Shown one piece after another: positions 8,194 through 16,606 of a stretch of 46,029 bases of DNA (positions are counted from its first letter, which is position 1; the number at the start of each line of letters is the position of its first letter). The notes beneath the pieces were generated by a model. It had not been told where the DNA came from, ran no database searches, and saw only the letters and a list, made by a program, of their open reading frames with translations. The DNA comes from CAYWRZ01 sp964460845 (GTDB lineage Bacteria; Bacteroidota; Bacteroidia; Flavobacteriales_D; UBA2798). The position numbers and the translations under genes were made by a program. The stretch lies in assembly GCA_964460845.1 (NCBI GenBank), contig CAYWRZ010000021.1:1-46029 (forward strand). Direction: 5' to 3'.

Positions 8194-8934
8194 ATGAAGA
8201 TATTGGTTTGCATCAGTAAAGCGCCCGATACTACCACTAAAATCGCGTTTACTGATAACGATACGAAGTTTAATGAAGCAGGGGTTCAATATATCATCAA
8301 TCCTTATGATGAATGGTATGCCCTGGTTCGTGCCCTGGAGCTTACCGAAGCGCAGGGTGGTGCGGTAACTGCGTTGATCGTAGGCCCTGCGTCTGACGAG
8401 TCTGTGATCCGTAAGGCATTAGCTATCGGTGCGCAGGATGCGGTGCGTATTGATGCCGTACCTACCGATGCCTATTTTGTGGCCCGTCAGATAACGGAGT
8501 ATGCGAAAGATAAAGGTTTTGACCTCATTCTCACCGGTAAAGAAACGATTGACTATAACGGCTCGCAGGTAGGCGGCATGATTGCCGAGCTGCTTGATTT
8601 GCCTTATGTGTCGCTGGCCGCCCGTTTGGACGTAGCCGGCGGAGTAGCTACGGTGGAGTGTGATGTGCAGGGTGGAACGGAAGTTGCCGAAGCCAATCTC
8701 CCGCTCGTAATAAGCTGTGCCAAAGGGATGGCCGAGCAGCGTATTCCCAATATGAGAGGAATTATGGCGGCTCGTACCAAACCCCTGGCTGTAGTGCCTC
8801 CGGCAGAAATAAAGGCGCTTACTTCGGTAAAAAAATACGCGCTTCCTCCCGCCAAGTCGGCCGTGAAGCTGGTGTCGCCCGAAGAAGTGGACAAGCTCGT
8901 GGAATACCTCCACAAAGAAGCTAAAGCAATCTGA
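8194..8934 (+). CDS. etfB: Electron transfer flavoprotein, beta subunit
   Basis: Beta subunit of the soluble heterodimeric ETF, which takes electrons from acyl-CoA and other dehydrogenases and passes them to the quinone pool through an ETF dehydrogenase. The 246 residues show the expected start MKILVCISKAPDT, the segment YIINPYDEWYALVRALEL, the nucleotide-binding stretch LILTGKETIDYNGSQVGGM (about 109-127) and the C-terminal signature PNMRGIMAARTKPL. It is the first gene of a two-gene operon; etfA begins 30 bases after its stop. No bifurcating partner or dehydrogenase gene lies nearby, so a conventional role in fatty-acid or amino-acid oxidation is more likely. Confidence 0.97.
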   Translation: MKILVCISKAPDTTTKIAFTDNDTKFNEAGVQYIINPYDEWYALVRALELTEAQGGAVTALIVGPASDESVIRKALAIGAQDAVRIDAVPTDAYFVARQITEYAKDKGFDLILTGKETIDYNGSQVGGMIAELLDLPYVSLAARLDVAGGVATVECDVQGGTEVAEANLPLVISCAKGMAEQRIPNMRGIMAARTKPLAVVPPAEIKALTSVKKYALPPAKSAVKLVSPEEVDKLVEYLHKEAKAI

Positions 8935-8964
8935 TTTCCAACCGAATTAATCTTACGATACAAC

Positions 8965-9930
8965 ATGGCTGTTCTTATTTTTGCCGATACCCACGAAGGG
9001 AAACTCACCAAGGCTTCGCTCGAAGCGGCGACCTACGGAACCAAAATAGCGCAGAAAAGCGGCGCTTCTTCTGTCGTGCTCACGTTTGGAGAAGCCTCCG
9101 ACGAAACGCTCGCGGGCTTCGGTAACTACGGCGTTTCCAAAGTGCTGGTAGCGCGTAACCTTTCTACGCCCGATGCAGGGCAGCTTACCCGTTTGGTAGT
9201 TGCTGCGGCTGAAAAAGAAAATGCATCGCTGATTATCTTTTCGCACGACCTGACCGGTAAATCGGTAGCTCCACGCGTGTCGGCCCGTTTGGGCGCAGGA
9301 CTCGTAGCCGGCGCTATCGACTATCCGCAGACCGAGGGTACTTTCAGCGTAAAAGTGAATGTGTTCTCCGGGAAAGCTTTTGCCGAGCTCGAAGTACATT
9401 CCGATAAAAAAATCATTTCGCTTCTGCCTAATTCGGTGCCTGCCGAAGAAACCGGCGGCTCAGCGGCGGTAGAAGCCTTTACCGCCGATGCCGGAACCCC
9501 GGCGCTGCGTGTTAAAGAAGTGAAGAAAAACGAAGGCGAAATTTCGCTTACCGAAGCCGACATCGTGGTTTCGGCTGGTCGTGGTCTTAAAGCACCCGAA
9601 AACTGGGGCATCATCGAAGATCTTGCCGCGGCATTAGGCGCAGCTACCGCTTGCTCGCGTCCGGTGGCCGATATAGGCTGGCGTCCGCACCACGAGCACG
9701 TGGGTCAAACCGGTATTGCCATCGCACCGAACCTTTATATTGCCATCGGAATTTCGGGCGCTATCCAGCACCTGGCCGGGGTAAACCGCAGTAAAGTGAT
9801 TGTGGTGATCAACTCCGATGCCGAAGCGCCTTTCTTTAAAGCCGCCGATTACGGTATTGTGGGCGATGCCTTTGAGGTGGTACCCAAGCTGACCGAATCC
9901 ATAAAGAAATTTAAGGCTGCACAGCATTAG
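8965..9930 (+). CDS. etfA: Electron transfer flavoprotein, alpha subunit
   Basis: FAD-binding alpha subunit of ETF, partner of the preceding beta subunit. The N-terminal domain (1-~190) starts MAVLIFADTHEGKLTKASLEA. The C-terminal FAD domain is unmistakable: SAGRGLKAPENWGIIEDLA, then ACSRPVADIGW, HHEHVGQTGIAIAPNLYIA, GISGAIQHLAGVNRSK and VINSDAEAPFFKAADYGIVGD. The length of 321 residues is normal. A hairpin terminator follows about 45 bases after the stop. Confidence 0.97.
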   Translation: MAVLIFADTHEGKLTKASLEAATYGTKIAQKSGASSVVLTFGEASDETLAGFGNYGVSKVLVARNLSTPDAGQLTRLVVAAAEKENASLIIFSHDLTGKSVAPRVSARLGAGLVAGAIDYPQTEGTFSVKVNVFSGKAFAELEVHSDKKIISLLPNSVPAEETGGSAAVEAFTADAGTPALRVKEVKKNEGEISLTEADIVVSAGRGLKAPENWGIIEDLAAALGAATACSRPVADIGWRPHHEHVGQTGIAIAPNLYIAIGISGAIQHLAGVNRSKVIVVINSDAEAPFFKAADYGIVGDAFEVVPKLTESIKKFKAAQH

Positions 9931-9974
9931 GAGATTAAGCTGAAAATTTTATACTTTTATCCTCTGAATTTAAC

Positions 9975-10003
9975 AGGGAAGCTTAGGGCTTCCCTTGTTG
10001 TTT
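9975..10003 (+). terminator. Hairpin terminator after etfA, just before the next start codon
   Basis: AGGGAAGC (9975-9982) and GCTTCCCT (9988-9995) form a perfect 8-bp stem with the 5-base loop TTAGG, followed by TGTTGTTT. It ends two bases before the ATG at 10006. If the next gene's transcript begins upstream, for example from TACTTTTA at 9952-9959, the hairpin would lie in its leader. Confidence 0.65.
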
Positions 10004-10005
10004 AA

Positions 10006-10617
10006 ATGGAAAAGATTAAGCTGGAAATAGTAGGACTGTCTTATAGTCAGACACAATCGGGTGCTTACGCGCTGGTGTTGGGCGAATCGGGAGGCAAACG
10101 AAGGCTCCCGATCATTATCGGAGGGTTCGAAGCTCAGGCCATTGCCATCGAGCTTGAAAAGATGTCGCCCAGTCGTCCGCTTACACACGATCTTTTTAAA
10201 TCGTTCTGCCAGCGTTTCAGGGTAGAAGTGCGCGAAATCATCATTTACAATTTGGTAGAAGGCATTTTTTACGCCAAGCTGGTCTGTCAGGGCGAAGAAA
10301 AAGCAGTCGAAATAGATGCCCGCACTTCCGATGCCATTGCATTGGCCGTCCGCTTCAGTTGCCCGATTTATACTTACGAATTTATTCTCAGCTCTGCCGG
10401 GATTATCCTCGACGACGAGCTCGAAAAATCGGAAGCCGAAGAGGAAGAAGAAGCGCAGGTAGCCGAAGTGGAAGCCTCTTCACCCGTGCACGACAACGAT
10501 TTTTCGCGTTATTCGGTAGCCGACCTCGAAAAACAGCTCCACGAAGCATTGGCCGGCGAAGACTACGAAAAAGCATCCAAAATCCGGGACGAACTTAATA
10601 ACCGGAAAAAAAATTAA
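10006..10617 (+). CDS. Bifunctional nuclease (BFN/DUF151) family protein with C-terminal UVR motif
   Basis: The first ~135 residues are the BFN/DUF151 fold: MEKIKLEIVGLSYSQTQSGAYALVL, then RRLPIIIGGFEAQAIAIELE and EIDARTSDAIALAVRFSCPIY. Plant and bacterial relatives have been reported to have nuclease activity, but the bacterial cellular role is poorly defined. A Glu/Ala-rich acidic linker (about 137-160) leads to a UVR-type helical hairpin at 169-200 (LEKQLHEALAGEDYEKASKIR), the module UvrB uses to contact UvrC. The BFN-plus-UVR arrangement is common in Bacteroidota. The transporter gene begins 12 bases after its stop, so the two are likely co-transcribed. Confidence 0.9.
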   Translation: MEKIKLEIVGLSYSQTQSGAYALVLGESGGKRRLPIIIGGFEAQAIAIELEKMSPSRPLTHDLFKSFCQRFRVEVREIIIYNLVEGIFYAKLVCQGEEKAVEIDARTSDAIALAVRFSCPIYTYEFILSSAGIILDDELEKSEAEEEEEAQVAEVEASSPVHDNDFSRYSVADLEKQLHEALAGEDYEKASKIRDELNNRKKN

Positions 10618-10629
10618 ACCCCTTCGTGT

Positions 10630-12438
10630 ATGTCGTCTCGTCTTACGGCAGTCTGCATCTCCCTCTTGTTGCTTGTGGCTGCCTGTGGGCAAAAGCAGGA
10701 AACCGATCCCTTAAAGCTCCTTCAGCGCAAATGGGTGCTCCATTCAGACGATACCACTGCTCATGCAAAGCAGGCTTTCCTGCTGTTAGGCAAACAGGAT
10801 AAAGAAGGAACCTCTCATTTTCAACTGTACCTGCCCGGATTGGCCACCGACACCCTGACTGGAAATTGGGAGTTGAACGAAAAGCTATTAAGGCTTACGC
10901 CTTTCGAAGGTACTTTCAGCCTTATACCTGACAATATTCCACCTCGTATGCAGGCCGACTCTTTGGGTACACACCCGATGGCGCTGCCCGATACGAATCT
11001 TACCCGCTCCGAAACACCTCTTTCCAACGCATTTTCCGAACTGGCTTTTCAGCTCGATTCACTTAGCGGCAGCTACCTCGCACTCACTTATCAGGAGCAG
11101 ACTTATACATTTACCTACAAAGCACCGCACAGACCCGGCGAATCGCTTAGTCTTACTTCACTGTTGCACGGTGCGGCCGGACTACTGATTATCGTGGCCC
11201 TGGGCTGGCTGATGAGCAACAACCGCCGCGCGATCAACTGGAAGCTGATAGGCAGCGGTATCTTGCTTCAGATTGTATTGGCAATCAGCGTGCTGAAAGT
11301 GCCTTTTGTCGAAACGCTCTTCGAATCGGTAGGTGCATTTTTTATTCGTGTCATTTCCTTTACACAAGAGGGTACTACTTTTCTTTTTAAAAGCTTTGGT
11401 AGCGGGCAAATCGAGAGTCCGATGGTCAATTTTGTGGTAATGGTACTACCCACCGTGATTTTCTTTAGCGCACTTACCAGCTTACTTTTTTACTGGGGCA
11501 TTCTGCAACGTATTGTATATGGACTGGCCTGGGTGATGAAAAAAACCATGCGCCTGTCGGGTGCAGAAAGCATGGGGGTAGCGGGTAATATTTTTCTTGG
11601 GCAAACCGAAGCGCCCTTGCTCGTAAAACCCTATTTGGGTAGCATGACCAAATCGGAGCTGATGTGCCTGATGACCGGAGGTATGTCCACCATTGCAGGT
11701 GGTGTGCTGGCGGCTTACGTAGGCTTTCTCGGAGGAGACGATCCCGAGCAGCAGCTTTATTTTGCGAAGCACCTGCTTACCGCTTCGGTCATGGCGGCTC
11801 CTGCGGCAATAGTGGCGGCCAAGCTGCTGGTACCCGAAACCGAAGAATTTAACACCGAAATGAAAATTCCACGCGAACGCATCGGCAACAATGCGCTCGA
11901 AGCCATTACCAACGGTACCGGCGATGGACTCCGCCTCGCGGTCAACGTAGCGGCTATGCTGCTGGTATTTATCGCGCTTATCGCAATGGGCAACTGGATT
12001 CTGAAAGACATTATCGGTGAAGTAACCGGATTAAACGCCTGGATTTCGGCCAATACCGCTTACGACGGGTTTTCGCTTCAGTTCATGGTCGGATACGCCT
12101 TTGCGCCTATAGCTTATCTACTTGGGGTGCCTTCGGGCGATACGGTGCTGGTTGGGCAGTTGCTCGGTGAAAAAACCATTCTCAACGAATTTTATGCCTA
12201 TACTTCGCTCGGACAAATGAAAGCCGACGGAGTGCTGGTCAACGAGAAATCGATTATCATGGCGACCTATATCTTGTGCGGGTTTGCCAATTTCTCTTCT
12301 ATCGGTATTCAGATAGGCGGTATAGGTGCCCTGGCTCCCGGTAAAAAAACCATGCTGGCGCAGCTCGGCTTCAGAGCCCTTATCGGCGGTACGCTGGCCT
12401 GCTTGTTTACTTCGACCATCGTCGGTTCGCTGATGTAA
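10630..12438 (+). CDS. Concentrative nucleoside transporter (NupC/CNT) with lipoprotein-like N-terminal domain
   Basis: Residues ~175-602 are a CNT-family ion-coupled nucleoside symporter of the inner membrane. Family motifs include GQTEAPLLVKPYLGSMTKSE, CLMTGGMSTIAGGVLAAYVG, NALEAITNGTGDGLRLAVN, NEFYAYTSLG and CGFANFSSIGIQIGGIGALAP. The first ~170 residues are unusual: a hydrophobic start ending in the lipobox-like LVAAC (Cys19), then a soluble beta-rich stretch with segments such as LQRKWVLHSDDT and LTGNWELNEKLLRLTPFEG, resembling small lipocalin-like lipoprotein domains. This predicts a periplasmic, possibly lipid-anchored domain fused ahead of the transporter. The frame is continuous across the join. 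It is sandwiched between the BFN gene (12 bases) and menC (57 bases). Nucleoside specificity cannot be read from sequence. Confidence 0.9.
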   Translation: MSSRLTAVCISLLLLVAACGQKQETDPLKLLQRKWVLHSDDTTAHAKQAFLLLGKQDKEGTSHFQLYLPGLATDTLTGNWELNEKLLRLTPFEGTFSLIPDNIPPRMQADSLGTHPMALPDTNLTRSETPLSNAFSELAFQLDSLSGSYLALTYQEQTYTFTYKAPHRPGESLSLTSLLHGAAGLLIIVALGWLMSNNRRAINWKLIGSGILLQIVLAISVLKVPFVETLFESVGAFFIRVISFTQEGTTFLFKSFGSGQIESPMVNFVVMVLPTVIFFSALTSLLFYWGILQRIVYGLAWVMKKTMRLSGAESMGVAGNIFLGQTEAPLLVKPYLGSMTKSELMCLMTGGMSTIAGGVLAAYVGFLGGDDPEQQLYFAKHLLTASVMAAPAAIVAAKLLVPETEEFNTEMKIPRERIGNNALEAITNGTGDGLRLAVNVAAMLLVFIALIAMGNWILKDIIGEVTGLNAWISANTAYDGFSLQFMVGYAFAPIAYLLGVPSGDTVLVGQLLGEKTILNEFYAYTSLGQMKADGVLVNEKSIIMATYILCGFANFSSIGIQIGGIGALAPGKKTMLAQLGFRALIGGTLACLFTSTIVGSLM

Positions 12439-12495
12439 AAAGGGCTTACTGCTTTTCTTCTGCCGGAATTCGGTAATTTCGGGTTTTAAGAAATT

Positions 12496-13557
12496 ATGCG
12501 GAAAGGTGCTTTCCAAAAATATACGCTCCATTTCAAGCAACCCGGAGGAACCTCGCGGGGCGTGCTCACTGAAAAAACATCCTGGTTCATTACCGTATGG
12601 GATACGGATAATCCGGCGGTAAAGGGCATCGGAGAATGCGGGTTTTTACGCGGATTGAGCATCGATCCCGAAGCGCGTATCGAAACGATGCTGAAAAAGG
12701 TATGTGCCGATCCGGAAAATGAGGAGTGGTTACAAGGTGCGCTCGATGAATTTCCCTGTATTCGTTTCGGACTTGAGCAGGCATTGCTCGATTTACGTCA
12801 GGGTGGAAAAAGAATACTGTTTCCTTCACCCTTTACCGAAGGTAAAAAAGCCATTCCGATAAATGGTCTGATATGGATGGGGACGCCGGCCGAAATGCAG
12901 GCGCAGGTGCGTCAGAAATTAGAAAGCGGGTTTGCCTGTCTCAAATTGAAAATAGGTGCCATTCGCTTTGAAGAAGAACTGAAGATTTTGCAGGAAATAC
13001 GTCGTCGCTTTTCGCCTTCAGAGCTCGAAATACGCGTCGATGCTAACGGTGCTTTTTCGGAAAAAGAAGTCTTTTCCAAACTTGAACAATTAGCGCCGCT
13101 GGCGCTTCACTCGATCGAACAGCCTGTCGCTGCCGGACAATGGGAGCTTATGCAGCGCGTGTGCGCAGCGAGTCCGCTGCCGGTAGCCTTAGACGAAGAG
13201 CTGATTGGTATTTCACAAAAAGAAGAAAAACAACAGTTGCTATACACCCTAAAACCGCAATATATTATTCTCAAACCCAGTCTTACCGGTGGATTTCAGT
13301 CTTCGCACGAATGGATCACAGCCGCCCAACAGCAGGGTATCGGCTGGTGGATTACCTCTGCACTCGAATCGAACGTAGGGCTGAATGCGATTGCGCAATG
13401 GACCTTTACCCTTCAAAATCCGATGCCTCAGGGTTTGGGTACCGGGCAGCTTTTTGTAAATAACTTCAGCGCTCCGCTCGAGGTGAAACAGGGTTTTCTG
13501 CATTATCGCCCCGAAGCGTTTACCGACTACGAACCTTTTATTTTTTCGCAGACATGA
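12496..13557 (+). CDS. menC: o-Succinylbenzoate synthase
   Basis: Enolase-superfamily enzyme that dehydrates SHCHC to o-succinylbenzoate in menaquinone biosynthesis. The catalytic set is complete: Lys150 and Lys152 in LKLKIGA, metal ligands Asp182 (RVDANGAF), Glu208 (SIEQP) and Asp233 (ALDEEL), and the second catalytic Lys260 in ILKPSLTGG. The N-terminal capping domain includes GIGECGFLRGLSID. Length 353 residues is typical. The stop overlaps the menE start (ATGA), indicating translational coupling. Members of this superfamily can also racemise N-acylamino acids or dipeptides, but the adjacent menE settles the assignment. Confidence 0.95.
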   Translation: MRKGAFQKYTLHFKQPGGTSRGVLTEKTSWFITVWDTDNPAVKGIGECGFLRGLSIDPEARIETMLKKVCADPENEEWLQGALDEFPCIRFGLEQALLDLRQGGKRILFPSPFTEGKKAIPINGLIWMGTPAEMQAQVRQKLESGFACLKLKIGAIRFEEELKILQEIRRRFSPSELEIRVDANGAFSEKEVFSKLEQLAPLALHSIEQPVAAGQWELMQRVCAASPLPVALDEELIGISQKEEKQQLLYTLKPQYIILKPSLTGGFQSSHEWITAAQQQGIGWWITSALESNVGLNAIAQWTFTLQNPMPQGLGTGQLFVNNFSAPLEVKQGFLHYRPEAFTDYEPFIFSQT

Positions 13558-14621
13558 ACAGTGCGACTTCGCTTCGGATCAACGGACAGGCGTGTTATCC
13601 CGGTCATTTCCCTTTTTCTTCGGGCGAAGAATGGCAGCAAGAAATTGTACATTTTTTGGAGGAATGGTGGAACGATAAAACTGAGATAGAATTACAAACC
13701 TCGGGTAGCACAGGTGTACCCCGTGTGTTGAAAATGAAAAAAACGGCTTTGTGGCACAGCGCCTCACTGACGGTAAATTTTTTCGGATTAAAGCAGGGGC
13801 AAAGCGTATTGTTGGGGCTGCCCGCACGCTATATCGGCGCACGCATGATGCTGGTCAGAGCCTTGCTGGCCCGACTCGAAGTAAAAGCCGTAAAACCCGC
13901 TGCTGATCCTTTGCGGTATTTGGAAACGGAAGACACGATTCATTTTGCGGCCATGACACCCATGCAGGTCGCTCAGGTGCTCGACACCGAAAGCAGTCGC
14001 AAAAAGCTCGAACAGATTCGTACCTTGATTATAGGCGGTGGCGAAATTCATCCTTTGTTGAAAAAGCGCTTGCAGCCCTTGTCAACGGCCTGTTATGCGA
14101 CGTATGGAATGACCGAAACCGTGTCGCACATTGCCCTGCAAAAGCTTAACGGAGAGGGTGCCGCCGAAGATTTTACCGTGCTGCCGGGCATTCGTATTTC
14201 GCAAGACCCGCGCGACTGTCTGATCATCGAAGCACCGTTGCTTAGCGAGCAGCCTATTGTGACGAACGATGTGGTTGAATTTACCGATTTCACACGTTTT
14301 CGCTGGTTGGGTCGGGCCGATAATGTGATCAATTCGGGTGGGGTTAAAATTTATCCCGAACAGCTTGAACAAGCACTTTCACATTGGGTCGATCGGCGTT
14401 TCTTTTTGGCGGGCCTACCCGACGAAAAGCTGGGTCAGAAGCTGGTGCTGGTGGTAGAAGGAGCGCCTTTTGATGAGGTGACGCGGAAGCTTTTTATCAA
14501 CCATTTGGCCGAATCCTTACCGCGTTATGCGGTGCCTAAAGCCCTGTATTTTATTCCGGAGTTTTCCGAAACAGCCACCGGCAAAATCAAGCGTGGCGAA
14601 ATCCTGTCGCGTTTGCCTTAA
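13554..14621 (+). CDS. menE: o-Succinylbenzoate-CoA ligase (short form)
   Basis: AMP-forming ligase that activates o-succinylbenzoate to its CoA thioester for menaquinone synthesis. ANL-family motifs are in order: phosphate loop TSGSTGVPRVLK (49-60), GGGEIHPLLKKR, the adenine-binding YGMTE (184-188), the hinge region WLGRADNVINSGGVKIYPE, and the catalytic Lys near the end in TATGKIKRGEIL. At 355 residues it is about 100 shorter than the E. coli protein, mainly in the N-terminal part, as is common in Bacteroidota. It overlaps menC by four bases. The other men genes are not in the window. Confidence 0.93.
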   Translation: MNSATSLRINGQACYPGHFPFSSGEEWQQEIVHFLEEWWNDKTEIELQTSGSTGVPRVLKMKKTALWHSASLTVNFFGLKQGQSVLLGLPARYIGARMMLVRALLARLEVKAVKPAADPLRYLETEDTIHFAAMTPMQVAQVLDTESSRKKLEQIRTLIIGGGEIHPLLKKRLQPLSTACYATYGMTETVSHIALQKLNGEGAAEDFTVLPGIRISQDPRDCLIIEAPLLSEQPIVTNDVVEFTDFTRFRWLGRADNVINSGGVKIYPEQLEQALSHWVDRRFFLAGLPDEKLGQKLVLVVEGAPFDEVTRKLFINHLAESLPRYAVPKALYFIPEFSETATGKIKRGEILSRLP

Positions 14622-14722
14622 GCAGCCTTCGGCCCTTAGCGACATTTATCAAAAAACCAGTCCATACGTTCGGCTTATACGCAATTCCGCTTACCTTTAG
14701 GGTTCACCAAAACCGATATTCC

Positions 14723-16549
14723 ATGAAAAAAAGATGGATACTACCCTCCTTATGTATAGCTATGCTGGCTATTTCCTGTAGTCAGGAGCCTTCGCAGAAA
14801 AAAAGTGAGGAAAATGCCGTACAGCAGGAAGTACAGACTTACCTCGATGAGTACAACGCTGCTTATCAGAAGCTGCTGATTGCGGCCACTGAAGCACAAT
14901 GGGAGCTTAATACCCGCATTGTACCCGGCGACACTACTGCCTCCTGGAAAGCCGGACAGGCCGACGAAGCCATGAGCACTTTTACCGGCAGCAAAGCCAA
15001 TACCGAAAAAGCACAGGCTTTTTTAGCGAAAAAAGCGCAGCTTAGCGACATACAGGTGCGTCAGCTCGAAACCATTCTTTACATGGCGGGTAATTCGCCC
15101 GAAGCGGCCGGCGATGTGGTGAAAGAACGTATCAAAGCGCAAAATGCGCAGATTGAGAAACTCTACGGTTTTAATTTTACACTTAACGGCAAAAAAGTTT
15201 CGACCAACGACCTCGACCAAATATTGCGCAGCGAAACCGATGTGACCAAACGTTTGGCCGCCTGGAAAGCCAGTAAGGAAGTAGGAAAAACGCTTAAAGA
15301 AGGGTTGGTTAACCTGCAGGATTTGCGCAATCGCTCGGTGCAGGCGCTCGGTTACAGCGATTTTTTCAGCTATCAGGTTTCTGAATACGGCATGAGCAGC
15401 GAAGAATTGCGTGAAGTGTGTCAGGCTATGATCCGCGACCTTTGGCCGGTGTACCGCGAGCTGCATACATGGGCACGTTACGAGCTGGCTAAAAAATACA
15501 AGCAGCCTGTGCCCGAGATGCTGCCTGCACACTGGTTGCCCAATCGTTGGGGACAAGACTGGAGCGCGATGGTACAGGTAGAAGGATTTGATGTCGATGC
15601 GGCCCTGCGTAGCAAAAGTTCGGAGTGGATCGCCAAAGAAGGAGAAGCCTTTTATGTTTCGCTCGGATTTCCCGCTCTGCCTGCTTCTTTTTGGGAGAAA
15701 TCGAGCCTTTATCCCCTCCCGAAAGACGCGACATACAGCAAAAACAACCATGCTTCGGCCTGGCACATGGACAACGATCAGGATGTGCGTTCACTTATGA
15801 GCGTAGAACCCAATGCCGAATGGTGGGAGACCACCCTGCACGAGCTGGGGCATATTTATTATTTTATGGCCTATTCCAATCCGACAGTGCCTATCATACT
15901 GCGTAATGGGGCTAACCGTGCGTACCACGAAGCGTTTGGTACCATGATAGGACTGGCATCTTTGCAAAAAGATTTCTTGCAGGCACGCGGACTGATCGGA
16001 GCCGATGTGCAGGTCGATGAAATGCAGGTGCTGCTCAAAGAAGCGCTGAGCTACGTAGTGGTGATTCCCTGGGCGGCCGGAGTAATGACCGATTTTGAAC
16101 ACGATCTGTATGCCAAAAATCTTGCCCCTCACGAATATAATGCACACTGGTGGGCACTGGTCAAAAAGTATCAGGGTATTGAGCTGCCCGAGCCACGCGG
16201 TGAAGAATACTGCGATGCCGCTACCAAAACGCATATCAACGACGATCCCGCTCAGTATTACGATTATGCGATGAGCAATATTTTGCTGTTCCAGTTTCAT
16301 GAGCATATTGCTAAAAACATCCTGAAGCAGGATCCGCACAATACCAATTACTGGGGCAGTCAGGAAGTGGGCACTTTCCTCAGGGATCTGATGTCGCCCG
16401 GAGCCAGTGTGGACTGGAGAGCACATCTTAAAAAGCACATCGGCAGCGACATGAGCGCGCAGTCTATGGTGAATTATTTTGAGCCGCTGCTCGAATACCT
16501 CAAAACACAAAACGAAGGGCGTACTTATACCTTGCCCGAAACCATCTGA
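14723..16549 (+). CDS. M2 family (ACE-like) zinc dipeptidyl-carboxypeptidase, lipoprotein
   Basis: A peptidase of the angiotensin-converting-enzyme family (M2), which removes C-terminal dipeptides from peptides. The zinc site is intact: HELGH at 373-377 with the third ligand Glu403 in YHEAFG. The spacing is two residues longer than in human ACE. Flanking sequence also matches ACE: HIYYFMAYSNPTVPIILRNGAN. The N-terminus is a lipoprotein signal with lipobox AISC (Cys20), so the enzyme should be anchored in the envelope. The 608 residues correspond to one ACE catalytic domain. A terminator follows 17 bases after the stop. A TACCTTTA -7-like element lies at 14692-14699. Confidence 0.95.
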   Translation: MKKRWILPSLCIAMLAISCSQEPSQKKSEENAVQQEVQTYLDEYNAAYQKLLIAATEAQWELNTRIVPGDTTASWKAGQADEAMSTFTGSKANTEKAQAFLAKKAQLSDIQVRQLETILYMAGNSPEAAGDVVKERIKAQNAQIEKLYGFNFTLNGKKVSTNDLDQILRSETDVTKRLAAWKASKEVGKTLKEGLVNLQDLRNRSVQALGYSDFFSYQVSEYGMSSEELREVCQAMIRDLWPVYRELHTWARYELAKKYKQPVPEMLPAHWLPNRWGQDWSAMVQVEGFDVDAALRSKSSEWIAKEGEAFYVSLGFPALPASFWEKSSLYPLPKDATYSKNNHASAWHMDNDQDVRSLMSVEPNAEWWETTLHELGHIYYFMAYSNPTVPIILRNGANRAYHEAFGTMIGLASLQKDFLQARGLIGADVQVDEMQVLLKEALSYVVVIPWAAGVMTDFEHDLYAKNLAPHEYNAHWWALVKKYQGIELPEPRGEEYCDAATKTHINDDPAQYYDYAMSNILLFQFHEHIAKNILKQDPHNTNYWGSQEVGTFLRDLMSPGASVDWRAHLKKHIGSDMSAQSMVNYFEPLLEYLKTQNEGRTYTLPETI

Positions 16550-16565
16550 TACGGATAAAATGAAG

Positions 16566-16589
16566 AGCGGGGATTTTCCCCGCTTTTTT
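16566..16589 (+). terminator. Rho-independent terminator after the M2 peptidase gene
   Basis: AGCGGGGA (16566-16573) pairs with TCCCCGCT (16577-16584) around a TTT loop, followed directly by a run of six Ts. It is the cleanest terminator in the window. Confidence 0.92.
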
Positions 16590-16606
16590 CTTACATTTCT
16601 TTCGTC

